A DNA stretch of 64,000 nucleotides from Bosea sp. 124 (GCF_003046175.1 NZ_PZZM01000001.1:4047001-4111000), one strand, 5' to 3'. Counted from the stretch's first letter, positions 8,504 to 17,894 are shown. A program made the numbers and translations. The notes: generated from the sequence alone by a model not told the origin.

Positions 8504-8875
8504 ATGAAATGGCAGGCAGCGGTCGCAATGGGTTTGGTCTGTGCCGGCTGCGCCACGCAGCCTCAGACCTACGCCGAAGGGCTTGGAACGAGCGATTCGA
8601 AATGGCAGAGCGCCGCCTGCAAGACGATGCGGCAGCGAGCGGGCGCCTATGAGCAGGAAGAGAGCGAACGTTTCAAATCGGAGTTCCTGATGCACGCGAT
8701 CAGCCCTTCAGGCACATTGGCGACCGTCAATGTGACGAACCAGCGGAACGTCAAGCGCCGGCAGTTCAGCCGGGATCTGCACCTGGCCTGCTCCAGCCGG
8801 CCGCTTCCCGCTGACCTGACGAACATCCCCGAGATTCAGCCGCCGCCGATGCTCGACACCGGCAGAGGCAACTGA
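8504..8875 (+). CDS. Small hypothetical lipoprotein
   Basis: 123 residues from ATG 8504; a longer in-frame start at 8444 would put extra residues before an otherwise good signal peptide. The N-terminus MKWQAAVAMGLVCAGCATQP looks like a lipoprotein signal, although Cys at -3 is unusual. The mature part is polar, with two more cysteines (AACKTM and LACSSRP) and no recognised domain. It lies between the SleB-like hydrolase and the SixA-like phosphatase on the same strand. Function unknown. Confidence 0.65.
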   Translation: MKWQAAVAMGLVCAGCATQPQTYAEGLGTSDSKWQSAACKTMRQRAGAYEQEESERFKSEFLMHAISPSGTLATVNVTNQRNVKRRQFSRDLHLACSSRPLPADLTNIPEIQPPPMLDTGRGN

Positions 8876-8942
8876 CCTCGGTCGGACTGGAACAGGCGCG
8901 GCGACACTCGCAAAATGCTGCCGACGCCATTAGGTTTCAGCG

Positions 8943-9470
8943 ATGCGACGCCTCATGCTGCTCCGTCACGCGAAATCGAACTGGCCCGCCGGTATGGTCG
9001 ACCGCGAGCGGCCGCTCGCGGCGCGAGGTCACGAGGCCGCTCCCGTGATGGGGCGCTATCTGGCCGATGAATTGCTGCTGCCGGACCTCGTGCTGGTCTC
9101 GCCGGCGCGCCGCACGCAGGAGACCTGGGACCTGGTCTCGCCGATGCTTGCGGAAAAGCCCGGCATCCAGCACGAGCCCCGGATCTACGAGGCGAAGGCG
9201 CAGCGGCTGCTTGAGGTCGTGCAGGAGACCGCGCCCTCCGTGCGGACGCTGCTGATGATCGGCCATAATCCTGGCTTCGAGGACCTCGCGGCGCTGCTGA
9301 GCGGCCATGGCGACCGCTATGCCGCTGCGCGCATGGCGCAGAAATATCCGACCTGCGGGCTCGCCGTGCTGGATTTCGCGGTCGAGGACTGGCGCGACGT
9401 CGCGGCCCGTGGCGGCCGCCTCGATCGCTTCGTGACGCCGGCCTCGCTGGGCGAAGGGCCGGACGAGTGA
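8943..9470 (+). CDS. SixA-like histidine phosphatase
   Basis: 175 residues. The phosphohistidine motif is LLRHAKSNW (RHG variant typical of SixA). The second conserved block, MIGHNPGFEDLAALL, supplies the second catalytic His. SixA removes phosphate from the HPt domain of ArcB or from the nitrogen-PTS protein NPr in E. coli; its target here is not known. The YcjX-type gene follows 31 bp downstream on the same strand. Confidence 0.88.
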   Translation: MRRLMLLRHAKSNWPAGMVDRERPLAARGHEAAPVMGRYLADELLLPDLVLVSPARRTQETWDLVSPMLAEKPGIQHEPRIYEAKAQRLLEVVQETAPSVRTLLMIGHNPGFEDLAALLSGHGDRYAAARMAQKYPTCGLAVLDFAVEDWRDVAARGGRLDRFVTPASLGEGPDE

Positions 9471-9501
9471 GGAAGGCCCTCCGTCGCAAGGCCGCCGCAT
9501 C

Positions 9502-10947
9502 GTGAGCCAGGGTTCCTATCTCGACGAGGCGCGCAATGCCGCGCTTGCCTTCGGCGACAGCCTGCTGGGGATGGCACGGCCACGGCTGCGGCTCGGCGTC
9601 ACCGGCCTGTCGCGCTCGGGCAAGACCGTCTTCACCACGGCGCTGATCCAGAATCTGATCGAGGGCGCGAAGCTGCCGGTGCTGAAGGCCGCGACCGAGG
9701 GGCGGATTTCGCGCGTGCGCCTGGTGCCGCAGCCCGATCCGGAGATACCGCGGTTTCCCTATGAGGCGCATCGGGCCTCGCTCAACGGCGAGGCGCGGCG
9801 CTGGCCGGACTCGACGCGGCGGATTTCGGAGCTGCGCGTCGAGATCGACTACGAGCGCGCCGCCGGCTGGTTCAAGGGGCCGGCGACACTGACCCTCGAC
9901 ATCGTCGACTATCCCGGCGAATGGCTGCTCGATCTCGCGCTGCTCGGACAGGACTACAAGGCCTGGTCGCGCCAGGCGGTCGGCGATGCGCGCAAGAGCC
10001 ACCGACAGCAGGCCGCAGCGGCGTGGCTTGCCGACCTTCCGTCGCGCGATCCGGCCGGGCCGCCGGACGAACTCGCTGCCGAGGCGGCGAGCGACCTTTT
10101 CAAGACCTATCTCGCGCGGCTGAGGGCCGATCCGGAAGCGGTGGCCGTGACGCCGCCGGGGCGTTTCCTGATGCCCGGCGATCTCGAAGGCTCGCCGGCC
10201 CTGACCTTCGCACCGCTTGATCTCGGCCATGATGCCGCGCCGCGGCCCGGCACGCTCGGCGGGCTGATGGCGGAGCGTTTCGAGGCCTATAAGCGCGTCG
10301 TGGTGGCACCTTTCTTCCGCGACCACTTCGCCCGGCTCGACCGGCAGATCGTGCTGGTCGACGTGCTGGCTGCGCTCGATGCCGGGGCGCCGGCGCTGGC
10401 CGATCTCGAGACCGCTCTCGGGCAGGCACTGGCGGCTTTTCAGGTCGGACGCAATTCCTGGCTGTCGAGCCTGTTTTCGCCACGCATCGAGCGCGTGCTC
10501 TTCGCCGCGACCAAGGCCGACCATGTCCACCATACCAGCCATGACCGGCTGGCGGCGGTGATGTCGCATCTCGTTGGCCGCGCCACCGCCCGTGCCCAGG
10601 GCGCCGGAGCCCGGGTCGAGGCCATGGCGCTCGCCGCGGTACGGGCGACGCGGGAGGTCAGGATCAGGCAGGGCCGCGAGGACCTGCCTGCGATTGCCGG
10701 TGTGCCGGAAGCCGGCGAGACGATCGATGGCGAGGTTTTCGACGGGGTCGGCGAGGCTGCGATCTTTCCAGGCGAACTGCCCGAGCGTCCCGAGGCGGTC
10801 TTCGAGCCGCAGGCACGCTGGCAGATCCGGGCGCCGCGCTTCCGGCCGCCGCTGGTTGCGCCCGATGCCGGCGGGCGCAACTGGCCGCCGCCGCAGATCC
10901 GCCTCGACCGTGCGCTCGAATTCCTGATCGGGGACAGGCTGGCATGA
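9502..10947 (+). CDS. ycjX: YcjX-like P-loop protein (DUF463)
   Basis: 481 residues from GTG 9502. A P-loop GLSRSGKT is at residues 35-42 and a G3-like DIVDYPGEW further on, as in the YcjX/DUF463 GTPase-like family. These proteins accompany a membrane protein of the YcjF type and belong to envelope-stress (Psp-associated) regulons in enterobacteria. The next gene is the YcjF homologue and overlaps by 4 bp (ATGA), which supports the assignment. No pspA is in the window. Confidence 0.9.
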   Translation: MSQGSYLDEARNAALAFGDSLLGMARPRLRLGVTGLSRSGKTVFTTALIQNLIEGAKLPVLKAATEGRISRVRLVPQPDPEIPRFPYEAHRASLNGEARRWPDSTRRISELRVEIDYERAAGWFKGPATLTLDIVDYPGEWLLDLALLGQDYKAWSRQAVGDARKSHRQQAAAAWLADLPSRDPAGPPDELAAEAASDLFKTYLARLRADPEAVAVTPPGRFLMPGDLEGSPALTFAPLDLGHDAAPRPGTLGGLMAERFEAYKRVVVAPFFRDHFARLDRQIVLVDVLAALDAGAPALADLETALGQALAAFQVGRNSWLSSLFSPRIERVLFAATKADHVHHTSHDRLAAVMSHLVGRATARAQGAGARVEAMALAAVRATREVRIRQGREDLPAIAGVPEAGETIDGEVFDGVGEAAIFPGELPERPEAVFEPQARWQIRAPRFRPPLVAPDAGGRNWPPPQIRLDRALEFLIGDRLA

Positions 10948-11957
10948 GCAAGGCGCCCCGCGCGGTCAGGCTGGACCCGACGAACCCCGATGCCGCCATC
11001 GATGAAATCGCTCGCGAGGGCGGCATCGCGATCCTGCCGGAGAGCGAGCCGATCGACGTCGCCGAACCCGCGGCCGTTCCAGTCGCGAAGCGAGGCTGGT
11101 CCTGGGGCAGCCTGTTCGTGGCTGGGCTCTCCGGCTTCCTGACGCTTTCGATCGGCGTCTGGGCCGAGCGCACCATCGTCTCGCTGATGAACCAGAGCCC
11201 GGTGCTGGGCTATGCGGCGCTGACCTGCGCGGCCATCGCGGCCCTGGCGCTGTTCGTCATGCTCCTGCGCGTGCTGCGCGACATCCTGCGCGAGCGCAAG
11301 GTCGAGACGCTGCGCCTGCGCGCCACGACCGCACTCGCCGGGAGCAGCCTGACGGAAGCCCGCGCGGTCGCCGAGGAACTGGCCCGCCTCTACGCCTCGC
11401 GGGCGGAGACGGCCAAGGGACGTGCGTTCCTCGCTGATAGCCTGCGGCAGCTCTTTGCGGCGCGCGACGTGCTGACCGTCGCCGAGCGCAGCCTGATGGC
11501 GCCGCTCGATGCGGCAGCCCAGGCGCAGATCGCGCAGGCGGCGCGGCGCGTCTCGCTCGTCACGGCTGTGAGCCCGCGGGCGCTGATCGACGTCGTCTTC
11601 GTGCTCGTCGCCTGCGCCAGGCTGCTGCGGGCGATCGCGGGCATCTATGCCGGGAGGCCGGGCACGCTCGGTCTGATCCGACTGGCGCGGCAGGTGCTCG
11701 GCCATCTCGTGGTGACCGGCGGGATCGCCGCGGGCGATGCGGTGATCCAGCAGGTGGTGGGGCAGGGGCTGGCGGCGCGGCTTTCGGCCAAGCTTGGCGA
11801 GGGCGTTCTGAACGGGCTGCTGACCGCGCGGATCGGGCTGGCGGCGCTCGCCGTCTGCCGGCCGCTGCCCTTCGTCGAGGCGACGCCGCCGACATTGGCG
11901 GACGTCGCGGGAGACCTGACCTCCTGGCGCAGTGCGCCGGAGCAGGGCGCGCCCTGA
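10944..11957 (+). CDS. ycjF: YcjF-like inner-membrane protein (TIGR01620/DUF697)
   Basis: 337 residues; the start overlaps the ycjX stop. After a polar N-terminal stretch of about 50 residues there are two TM segments (SLFVAGLSGFLTLSIGVWA and LTCAAIAALALFVMLLRVL), then a helical region and a DUF697-like hydrophobic C-terminal part. The partner of the YcjX P-loop protein in a two-gene operon, probably at the cytoplasmic membrane. Biochemical role unknown. Confidence 0.88.
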   Translation: MSKAPRAVRLDPTNPDAAIDEIAREGGIAILPESEPIDVAEPAAVPVAKRGWSWGSLFVAGLSGFLTLSIGVWAERTIVSLMNQSPVLGYAALTCAAIAALALFVMLLRVLRDILRERKVETLRLRATTALAGSSLTEARAVAEELARLYASRAETAKGRAFLADSLRQLFAARDVLTVAERSLMAPLDAAAQAQIAQAARRVSLVTAVSPRALIDVVFVLVACARLLRAIAGIYAGRPGTLGLIRLARQVLGHLVVTGGIAAGDAVIQQVVGQGLAARLSAKLGEGVLNGLLTARIGLAALAVCRPLPFVEATPPTLADVAGDLTSWRSAPEQGAP

Positions 11958-11982
11958 ACGGTGCCGTGAGCCCGGCCGCTTA

Positions 11983-12017
11983 GGCAGATTCTGCCGGGGA
12001 TGGCGGATTCTGCCCGG
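11983..12017. promoter_or_regulatory. Tandem 16-bp palindromic motifs (FlbD/ftr-like) upstream of flgE
   Basis: Two copies: GGCAGATTCTGCCGGG at 11983-11998 and GGCGGATTCTGCCCGG at 12002-12017, spaced 19 bp start to start. They lie 64-98 bp upstream of the flgE sigma-54 promoter, the enhancer position expected for an NtrC-type activator. Three more copies occur in other flagellar control regions (23903, 45560 and 54818). The similarity to Caulobacter FlbD-binding ftr elements is from memory. Confidence 0.55.
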
Positions 12018-12080
12018 CGGAAGCCGCCGCGAAACGCCTTCTAAACCATCCAAGTCATTGAGATATCAGGCGCCCGATCA

Positions 12081-12096
12081 TGGCATGCGCCGTGCA
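12081..12096 (+). promoter_or_regulatory. Sigma-54 promoter of flgE
   Basis: TGGCATGCGCCGTGCA has GG and GC separated by exactly ten bases, matching TGGCAYG-N4-TTGCW at nearly all positions. It lies 58 bp before the flgE ATG, with two enhancer-like motifs just upstream. Confidence 0.65.
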
Positions 12097-12153
12097 ATCC
12101 TAGCCTCGAAGTTGAAGGTCGCCCTGGAGGGCGCCGGTCGAGGTGAGGGTTTC

Positions 12154-13551
12154 ATGGGTGTCTTCAGCGCGTTGACGACAGCGGTTTCGGGAATGCAGGC
12201 GCAGTCCTATGCGTTGGAAAACATTTCCGGCAACATCGCGAATTCCCGCACGGCCGGTTTCAAGCGGGTCGATACGACCTTCAGCGATCTGGTGCCGGAT
12301 TCGGCGCTGAACCGGCAGATCGCAGGCTCGGTCGCGGCCTTCAGCCAGGCGACCAATTCGATTCAGGGCGACCTGTCGGCGACGCGGATCGACACCAACG
12401 CGGCGATCAACGGCGACGGCTTCTTCGTCGTCGACCAGCGCCTGAACGGCGTCGGCACCAACATGCAGTTCTCCAACAGCAATCTCTACACGCGGCGTGG
12501 CGATTTCGATTTCGACGCCAACGGCTATCTCGTCAACGGCGCGGGCTACTATCTGAAGGGCTTGAAGATCGACACGGTGACGGGCTCGCTGATCGGCACC
12601 CAGCCCGAAGTGCTGCGCATCACCAAGGAGCAGTTCCCGGCCAAGGCGACGACCTCGATCGAGTATCGCGCCAATATCCCGGCCTTTCCCGGCACCAACA
12701 ACGCCGACGCGACCGTTCCCGGCTCGGAACTGCTGAGCCCGACGGGCTTCACGAGCAACCCGCTCTCGACCACGCAGGGCGGCACCGGCCTCGTCATCGG
12801 CAGCGAAATCACCAACTTCCTCAGCCAGTCGATCCCCGGTGGCTCTGTCACCGTCTATGACTCACTCGGCAAGGCAACCAGCGTCGAGCTGCGTTGGGCG
12901 AAAACCACCAACGCCTCCGCCGGCCCGCCGGCGACGACCGACACCTGGAACCTGTTCGTGGCCGAGAACACCGGCGCGACGGGCGCCGCCGTCGCCTATC
13001 GCAACGCCAATGTCGACATCACCTTCGACTCGACAGGCCAGATGACCGCGCCCGCGACCGGCAACATCGCGTTGCCGACGATGACCATCGCCGGCACCAC
13101 GATTACCGGCATCCAGGTCACGACCGGCGGCAACGGCCTGACCCAGAACGGCGATGTCAGCGGCCAGATCGACGCCCGCTCGATCCGGCAGGACGGCTAC
13201 ACCGCCGGCACGCTCGACCGCACCTCGGTCTCGGCCGACGGCCAGGTGATCGGCACCTTCAGCAACGGCCAGGTCGTGGCGCTGGCGCAGCTCTCGGTCG
13301 CGCGCTTCAACGCCGACAACGCGCTGAAGCGGCTCGACGGTGGCGCCTTCGAGGAGACGATCGAATCCGGGCCGCCGATCATCGGGCTCGGCACTTCGCA
13401 GCTCATCGGCGGCAATGTCGAGCAGTCGAATACCGACATCGCCGACGAATTCTCGAAGATGATCGTCACCCAGCAGGCCTATTCGGCCAACACCAAGGTG
13501 ATCACGACGGCGCAGGAGATGCTGCGCGACGTGTTCAGCATCATCCGCTGA
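12154..13551 (+). CDS. flgE: Flagellar hook protein FlgE
   Basis: 465 residues from ATG 12154 (GAGG upstream; the start MGVFSALTTAVSGMQAQSYA is canonical for rod/hook proteins). The N-terminal flg_bb_rod motif includes ENISGNIANSRTAGFKRVDT. The FlgE D1/D2 core lies in the middle, and the C-terminal helix (IVTQQAYSANTKVITTAQEM) is typical. It polymerises into the extracellular hook. A sigma-54 promoter with enhancer-like sites precedes it; flgK and flgL follow on the same strand, 61 bp and 7 bp apart. Confidence 0.95.
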   Translation: MGVFSALTTAVSGMQAQSYALENISGNIANSRTAGFKRVDTTFSDLVPDSALNRQIAGSVAAFSQATNSIQGDLSATRIDTNAAINGDGFFVVDQRLNGVGTNMQFSNSNLYTRRGDFDFDANGYLVNGAGYYLKGLKIDTVTGSLIGTQPEVLRITKEQFPAKATTSIEYRANIPAFPGTNNADATVPGSELLSPTGFTSNPLSTTQGGTGLVIGSEITNFLSQSIPGGSVTVYDSLGKATSVELRWAKTTNASAGPPATTDTWNLFVAENTGATGAAVAYRNANVDITFDSTGQMTAPATGNIALPTMTIAGTTITGIQVTTGGNGLTQNGDVSGQIDARSIRQDGYTAGTLDRTSVSADGQVIGTFSNGQVVALAQLSVARFNADNALKRLDGGAFEETIESGPPIIGLGTSQLIGGNVEQSNTDIADEFSKMIVTQQAYSANTKVITTAQEMLRDVFSIIR

Positions 13552-13612
13552 GGTCTTCGAAGCAGGGTTTGGCGCGGTCCAGAAGGGCCGCAGGTAGCGA
13601 CAGGAGCTGACG

Positions 13613-15481
13613 ATGGGTCTCAGCACGTCCCTCAACACCGCGATCTCGGGGCTCAACGCCACGCAGGTCGGCATCGGCGTCGTCTCGCAGAACGTCGCCA
13701 ATGCCGGGACGACCGGCTATGTCCGCCGCACGGTCTCGACTTCGGACAGCCTGAGCGGGCTGACCGTCGGGACGCAGAGCACGCAGGTCCAGCGCCTGCT
13801 CGACAAGATCGTCCAGCACCAGCTCTGGCAGGAATCCGCCGGGGCGGCCTATACCTCGACGCGCGCGGACATGATGTCGAGCGTCGACAAGCTCTATGGC
13901 GCGCCGGGCAGCGCGACGGCCCTCGACACGATCTATAACGGCTTCACCAGCGCGCTCCAGGCGCTGCAGAACGATCCGTCGTCCTACAGCCTGCGCTCGG
14001 GCGTGCTCGATTCGGCGACCCAGCTCGCCAGCCGGCTGAACACGCTCTCCGACGGCGTGCAGGCGCTGCGCGCGCAGGCGGAAAGCGGCATCGGCAGCGC
14101 GGTCACGCAGGTCAACAACCTGCTCGGCGCGCTGACCAACGTGAATGCCCGGATCGTCGGGACGCCCAACGATCCCTCGACCGCCAACCTCAAGGACCAG
14201 CGCGACCTGATCCTGTCGGAGCTGTCGCAGTATATCGACATCAAGACCAGCGAGGATGCGCGCGGCTCCGTCAGCGTCGTGACCGGCTCGGGCACGCAGA
14301 TCTTCGACGGCCGGCCGGCGGTGACCTTCGGCTTCGACGAGCATTCCAATCTCGGGCCGGACGACCAGTGGAGCAGCGATCCCACCAAGCGCGGTGTCGG
14401 CACGATCACCATGACCACCAGTTCCGGTGGCGTGATGGATGCGATCGCCAACAAGACGTTCCGCTCCGGCGAGATCGCGGCCTTGGTCGAAATGCGCGAC
14501 AAGACGCTGGTCCAGTCGCAGGCTCAGCTCGACGAGATCGCGGCGCAGCTCTCCAGCGCGCTGTCGGACCGCGAGATCGCCGGCACTGCCGTCACGGCGG
14601 GCGCTGCGACCGGCTTCGACGTCGACCTCGCCGGGCTGCAGTCCGGCAACAAGGTCACGCTCGACTATGCGGTGACGCCGGGTAGCGCGACGCAGCGCTT
14701 CACCTTCGTGCGTGTCGAGTCGGCCGGGTCGCTGCCCCTGCCGGCTTCCGCCAGCGGGGATGCCAACAACCGCGTCATCGGCATCGATTTCTCGGGCGGG
14801 CCGGCTTCGGTCGCGGCCCAGATGCAGGCCGCGATCGGCGGCGGCTTCACCGTTTCCAACGCCGGCTCGGTGCTGCGCATCGTCGATGACGGCGCGGCGG
14901 GGACGCGCGACGTCAAGGCGCTGACGGCCGGGCCGACCGCGACGAGCCTGTCCTCGGCCGGCGGCAGCGCCGAGCTGCCCCTCTTTGTCGATGGCGGCGC
15001 CGGCGGCGCGGCCTATACGGGCTCCTTCGAGAGCGGGTCGCAGGCTGTCGGCTTTGCCGGGCGGATCGCGATCAACCAGGCGCTGATCGCCGATCGCTCG
15101 AAGCTCGTGACCTTCGACACGACCACGGCACAGGGCGACGCGACGCGGCCGAAGCTGATGCTGGAGCGCCTGACCCAGAGCCCGCGCGCCTTCACCAATC
15201 GCACCGGTCTCGATGGCGCGACCGCGACGACGAGCGCGACCGTCTCGAGCTTCGTGCAGCGCGTCGTCTCCTCGCAGGGGCAGGCGGTGGAAACCGCGCA
15301 GCGGCTCGACGAGGGCCAGCAGGTCGCGCTGGCCGCGGTCCAGAGCCGTTTCCAGGAGACCTCGCAGGTCAATGTCGACCAGGAGATGGCGACGCTGATC
15401 GAGCTCCAGACCGCCTATGCCGCCAACGCCCGCATCATCTCGACCGTCAAGGAGATGATGGACGTTCTGATGAGAGTGTGA
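13613..15481 (+). CDS. flgK: Flagellar hook-associated protein 1 FlgK
   Basis: 622 residues, AGGAG upstream. The N-terminus (LSTSLNTAISGLNATQVGIG) and the following QNVANAGTTGYVRRTV are the rod/hook-family signature; the C-terminus (LIELQTAYAANARIISTVKE) is the typical terminal coiled-coil. FlgK forms the first hook-filament junction ring. The length is normal for FlgK. It lies between flgE and flgL in a hook operon. Confidence 0.95.
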   Translation: MGLSTSLNTAISGLNATQVGIGVVSQNVANAGTTGYVRRTVSTSDSLSGLTVGTQSTQVQRLLDKIVQHQLWQESAGAAYTSTRADMMSSVDKLYGAPGSATALDTIYNGFTSALQALQNDPSSYSLRSGVLDSATQLASRLNTLSDGVQALRAQAESGIGSAVTQVNNLLGALTNVNARIVGTPNDPSTANLKDQRDLILSELSQYIDIKTSEDARGSVSVVTGSGTQIFDGRPAVTFGFDEHSNLGPDDQWSSDPTKRGVGTITMTTSSGGVMDAIANKTFRSGEIAALVEMRDKTLVQSQAQLDEIAAQLSSALSDREIAGTAVTAGAATGFDVDLAGLQSGNKVTLDYAVTPGSATQRFTFVRVESAGSLPLPASASGDANNRVIGIDFSGGPASVAAQMQAAIGGGFTVSNAGSVLRIVDDGAAGTRDVKALTAGPTATSLSSAGGSAELPLFVDGGAGGAAYTGSFESGSQAVGFAGRIAINQALIADRSKLVTFDTTTAQGDATRPKLMLERLTQSPRAFTNRTGLDGATATTSATVSSFVQRVVSSQGQAVETAQRLDEGQQVALAAVQSRFQETSQVNVDQEMATLIELQTAYAANARIISTVKEMMDVLMRV

Positions 15482-15488
15482 GCGCGCC

Positions 15489-17006
15489 ATGACCATCACC
15501 TCCTACGGCACAGGGGCCTATCGCGCCGCCAAACCCAGCAGCTTCGTCTCCAACCGCGCCGAGCTCACCGACCTCGAACGTCAGCTCGCGACGCAGCAAC
15601 GGGCCGAAAGCTATGGCGATCTCGGCATGGACCGGCGCACCAGCCTCGATCTCAACGCCAAGGTCTCGAGCCTGGATTCCTGGCTCGGCGGGATCGCGCT
15701 GGCCAATGTCAATCTCAAGCTGTCGTCGCAGATGGTGGAGAATTTCGCCAAGCTGACCAACGAGACCGTCAACGACACGCGCTCCAACAGCTATGTCGCG
15801 AGTTCGACCGGCCGCTCCGCGCCGCAGGTGCTGGCGGAGGAGAAGTTCAAGCAGACCCTCGACATGCTGAACACCTCCGTGAACGGCCGCTACCTGTTCT
15901 CGGGAAAGACCTCCGACACCCAGCCGACGGTCAGCTACAGCGAGATCATGGAGGGCGACGGAACCGGGCGCGCCGGCCTGAGGCAGTTGATCTCGGAGCG
16001 TCGGGAGGCCGACCTCGGCGTCTCGGGGCTTGGCCGCCTGACGACGGGCGGGGCCGGGCCGACCGCGACCATCGCCGATGAGGCGCCGGTCCACAGCTAC
16101 GGCTTCAAGCTCGCCGGTGCTTCGAGCAGCTCGGCCGCGATAACGCCGACCTTCACCGCCGGCCCGCCCGCCGACATCTCCGTCGCCGTGGCCAGCCTGC
16201 CGGCCGCGGGCGACACGCTGCGCATCAAGCTCGACCTGCCGGACGGCACGCAGCAGGAGATCGTGCTGACGGCGCGGGCGCCCGGAACCGACGGCTCCGA
16301 CGCCAACAGCTTCGAGATCGGGGTCGACGTCAACACGACCGCGGCCAATCTGCGCGGCTCGATCAACGCCGCGCTGACCAAGGAGGCGGCGACGTCGCTC
16401 TCGGCCGCGTCGTCACAGGTCGCGGCCGAGAACTTCTTCGCCGGGAGCCTCAGCAGCCCGCCGCTGCGCGTGCCGGGTCCGCCCTACAATACCGCCACGG
16501 CCGCGCCTGCGGCAGGAACCGCCGCCAATACCGTGATCTGGTACCAAGGCGATGACGGCAGCGACCCGGCCCGCAGCACGGCGACCGTCCAGATCGACAA
16601 GGGCCAGACCGTCGGCACCGGCGCGCGCGCCAACGAGGAGACCTTCCGGGTCGGCCTGGCGCAGTTCGCGGTGATGGCGATCGAGACCTTCCCGGCCAGC
16701 GACGCCAACTCGCAGGCGCGCTACGAGGCGATGACGGCGCGCGTCAGCGAACATCTCGGCTTCGGCGGCAGCGTCCAGAAGCCGGCGGAGATCATCACGG
16801 AGCTCGGTTCCGCCCAGACTGCGCTGGCGCGTGCCAAGGAACGCCACGAGAGCACCAAGAACTACCTGACGACGACGCTGGCCGGCGTGGAGAACGTCAC
16901 GACCGAGGAGGTCGCGGTGCAGATCCTGGCGCTCCAGACCCGGCTCCAGGCGAGCTACCAGACGACGTCGCTGCTGTCGAAGCTCTCGTTGACGAACTAT
17001 CTCTGA
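15489..17006 (+). CDS. flgL: Flagellar hook-associated protein FlgL (flagellin-like)
   Basis: 505 residues, starting 7 bp after flgK. Flagellin-type terminal helices are present: the N-terminal part includes ELTDLERQLATQQRAESYGD and the C-terminal part EEVAVQILALQTRLQASYQT. The position after flgK and the terminal helices identify FlgL (HAP3). It is longer than enterobacterial FlgL (about 317 residues) owing to a variable central insertion of about 200 residues. A bidirectional terminator follows. Confidence 0.9.
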   Translation: MTITSYGTGAYRAAKPSSFVSNRAELTDLERQLATQQRAESYGDLGMDRRTSLDLNAKVSSLDSWLGGIALANVNLKLSSQMVENFAKLTNETVNDTRSNSYVASSTGRSAPQVLAEEKFKQTLDMLNTSVNGRYLFSGKTSDTQPTVSYSEIMEGDGTGRAGLRQLISERREADLGVSGLGRLTTGGAGPTATIADEAPVHSYGFKLAGASSSSAAITPTFTAGPPADISVAVASLPAAGDTLRIKLDLPDGTQQEIVLTARAPGTDGSDANSFEIGVDVNTTAANLRGSINAALTKEAATSLSAASSQVAAENFFAGSLSSPPLRVPGPPYNTATAAPAAGTAANTVIWYQGDDGSDPARSTATVQIDKGQTVGTGARANEETFRVGLAQFAVMAIETFPASDANSQARYEAMTARVSEHLGFGGSVQKPAEIITELGSAQTALARAKERHESTKNYLTTTLAGVENVTTEEVAVQILALQTRLQASYQTTSLLSKLSLTNYL

Positions 17007-17026
17007 AACGTCGTCAGGTCGGAATC

Positions 17027-17066
17027 AAAAAAGGGGCGTCACCGCAAGCACGGTGACGCCCCTTTT
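17027..17066. terminator. Bidirectional rho-independent terminator between flgL and flaF
   Basis: A 15-bp perfect stem (AAAGGGGCGTCACCG / CGGTGACGCCCCTTT) with a 6-nt loop, A-rich on the left and T-rich on the right. It can therefore end transcription from flgL (+) and from flaF (-). Confidence 0.9.
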
Positions 17067-17090
17067 CGATCTCGAAGCAAGCCGCAGGTC

Positions 17091-17462
17091 TCAGCGGTTG
17101 CGCAGGCCGGCGGCGATGTCGCGATTGATGCCGACCAGAACGCGCAGGCCCTCGGGAGCGGGGCTCGCGGAAATCCTGAAGGTCTGGTTGAAGATGAAAT
17201 TGGCCAGGCTGAGAATATTGGTCTTGATGCCGATCGGCAGCGGGTTGTCCTCGGCCACGACGGCGGAGACAAGCAGTGTCCAAAGCTTGCGATTGTAGTT
17301 CAGCGCGTCGTCGAGATCGCGATCGGCCAGCGACCAGTCGTCTGAAATCGCCTGCAGCCGGACAGCGGCCTTGATCAGAAGAGAAGCTTCGAGTTCGCGG
17401 GGAGAGACGACCGACTGGTTGGCTCTGGCGGCAGAGGCGTACGCATTAAACCCGTGTTGCAT
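17091..17462 (-). CDS. flaF: Flagellar biosynthesis regulator FlaF
   Basis: 123 residues. The stretches AYASAARANQSVVSPRELEA and LDDALNYNRKLWTLLVSAV are characteristic of alphaproteobacterial FlaF. FlaF promotes flagellin translation or secretion, in opposition to FlbT. The start overlaps the flbT 3' end by 17 bp, so the two are co-translated. They lie downstream of both flagellin genes on the same strand. Confidence 0.92.
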   Translation of the reverse strand: MQHGFNAYASAARANQSVVSPRELEASLLIKAAVRLQAISDDWSLADRDLDDALNYNRKLWTLLVSAVVAEDNPLPIGIKTNILSLANFIFNQTFRISASPAPEGLRVLVGINRDIAAGLRNR

Positions 17463-17838
17463 TCTCGATAAGTTCCGCTTCGTAAGCGATCAGCTTTTTT
17501 GCTGCCTTGAGAGCTTTGTAGAGATCGCTGCTTAAGATGCGGTTATTAATCTCGTGAATATGCGGGAGGGCGCTCGGCGCCGCCTGGACGAAGTCACGCA
17601 CAAGCTCGAAATAGACCTCGTGCTGATGCATCGGGTCCTGCGCCAGATACATGAGCTGGATGGCGAGATAGATTTTCTTGGCCGGGCTGTCGGCGGTGGC
17701 GGCGGTGAGGATGTCCTTCTCGCGCAAGATCGGGGCGTCGCCCTCGATGAAGAAGCGCGTCCGCTGCTCGTCGTTGCGGATCACCACCTGGCCGATGATG
17801 ATGCGCTCGCGGGGCTTGAGCTCGACCTTGAGAGCCAT
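17446..17838 (-). CDS. flbT: Flagellin mRNA regulator FlbT
   Basis: 130 residues. The N-terminus (LKVELKPRERIIIGQVVIRN) and the central QLMYLAQDPMHQHEVYFELV identify FlbT. In Caulobacter FlbT binds the 5' end of flagellin mRNA and represses its translation until the hook is complete. It lies 56 bp behind the second flagellin gene and overlaps flaF. Confidence 0.94.
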   Translation of the reverse strand: MALKVELKPRERIIIGQVVIRNDEQRTRFFIEGDAPILREKDILTAATADSPAKKIYLAIQLMYLAQDPMHQHEVYFELVRDFVQAAPSALPHIHEINNRILSSDLYKALKAAKKLIAYEAELIENATRV

Positions 17839-17894
17839 GTTCGTCTGAGCCTTCCGGCTGGGGGAGGGGCGTTGCGGCGTCGTCTTCGGCTGGG

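Noticed and set aside
13541..15499. Minus-strand open frame of 652 codons opposite flgK
   Set aside because: Antisense shadow of flgK; composition typical of GC-rich reverse frames.
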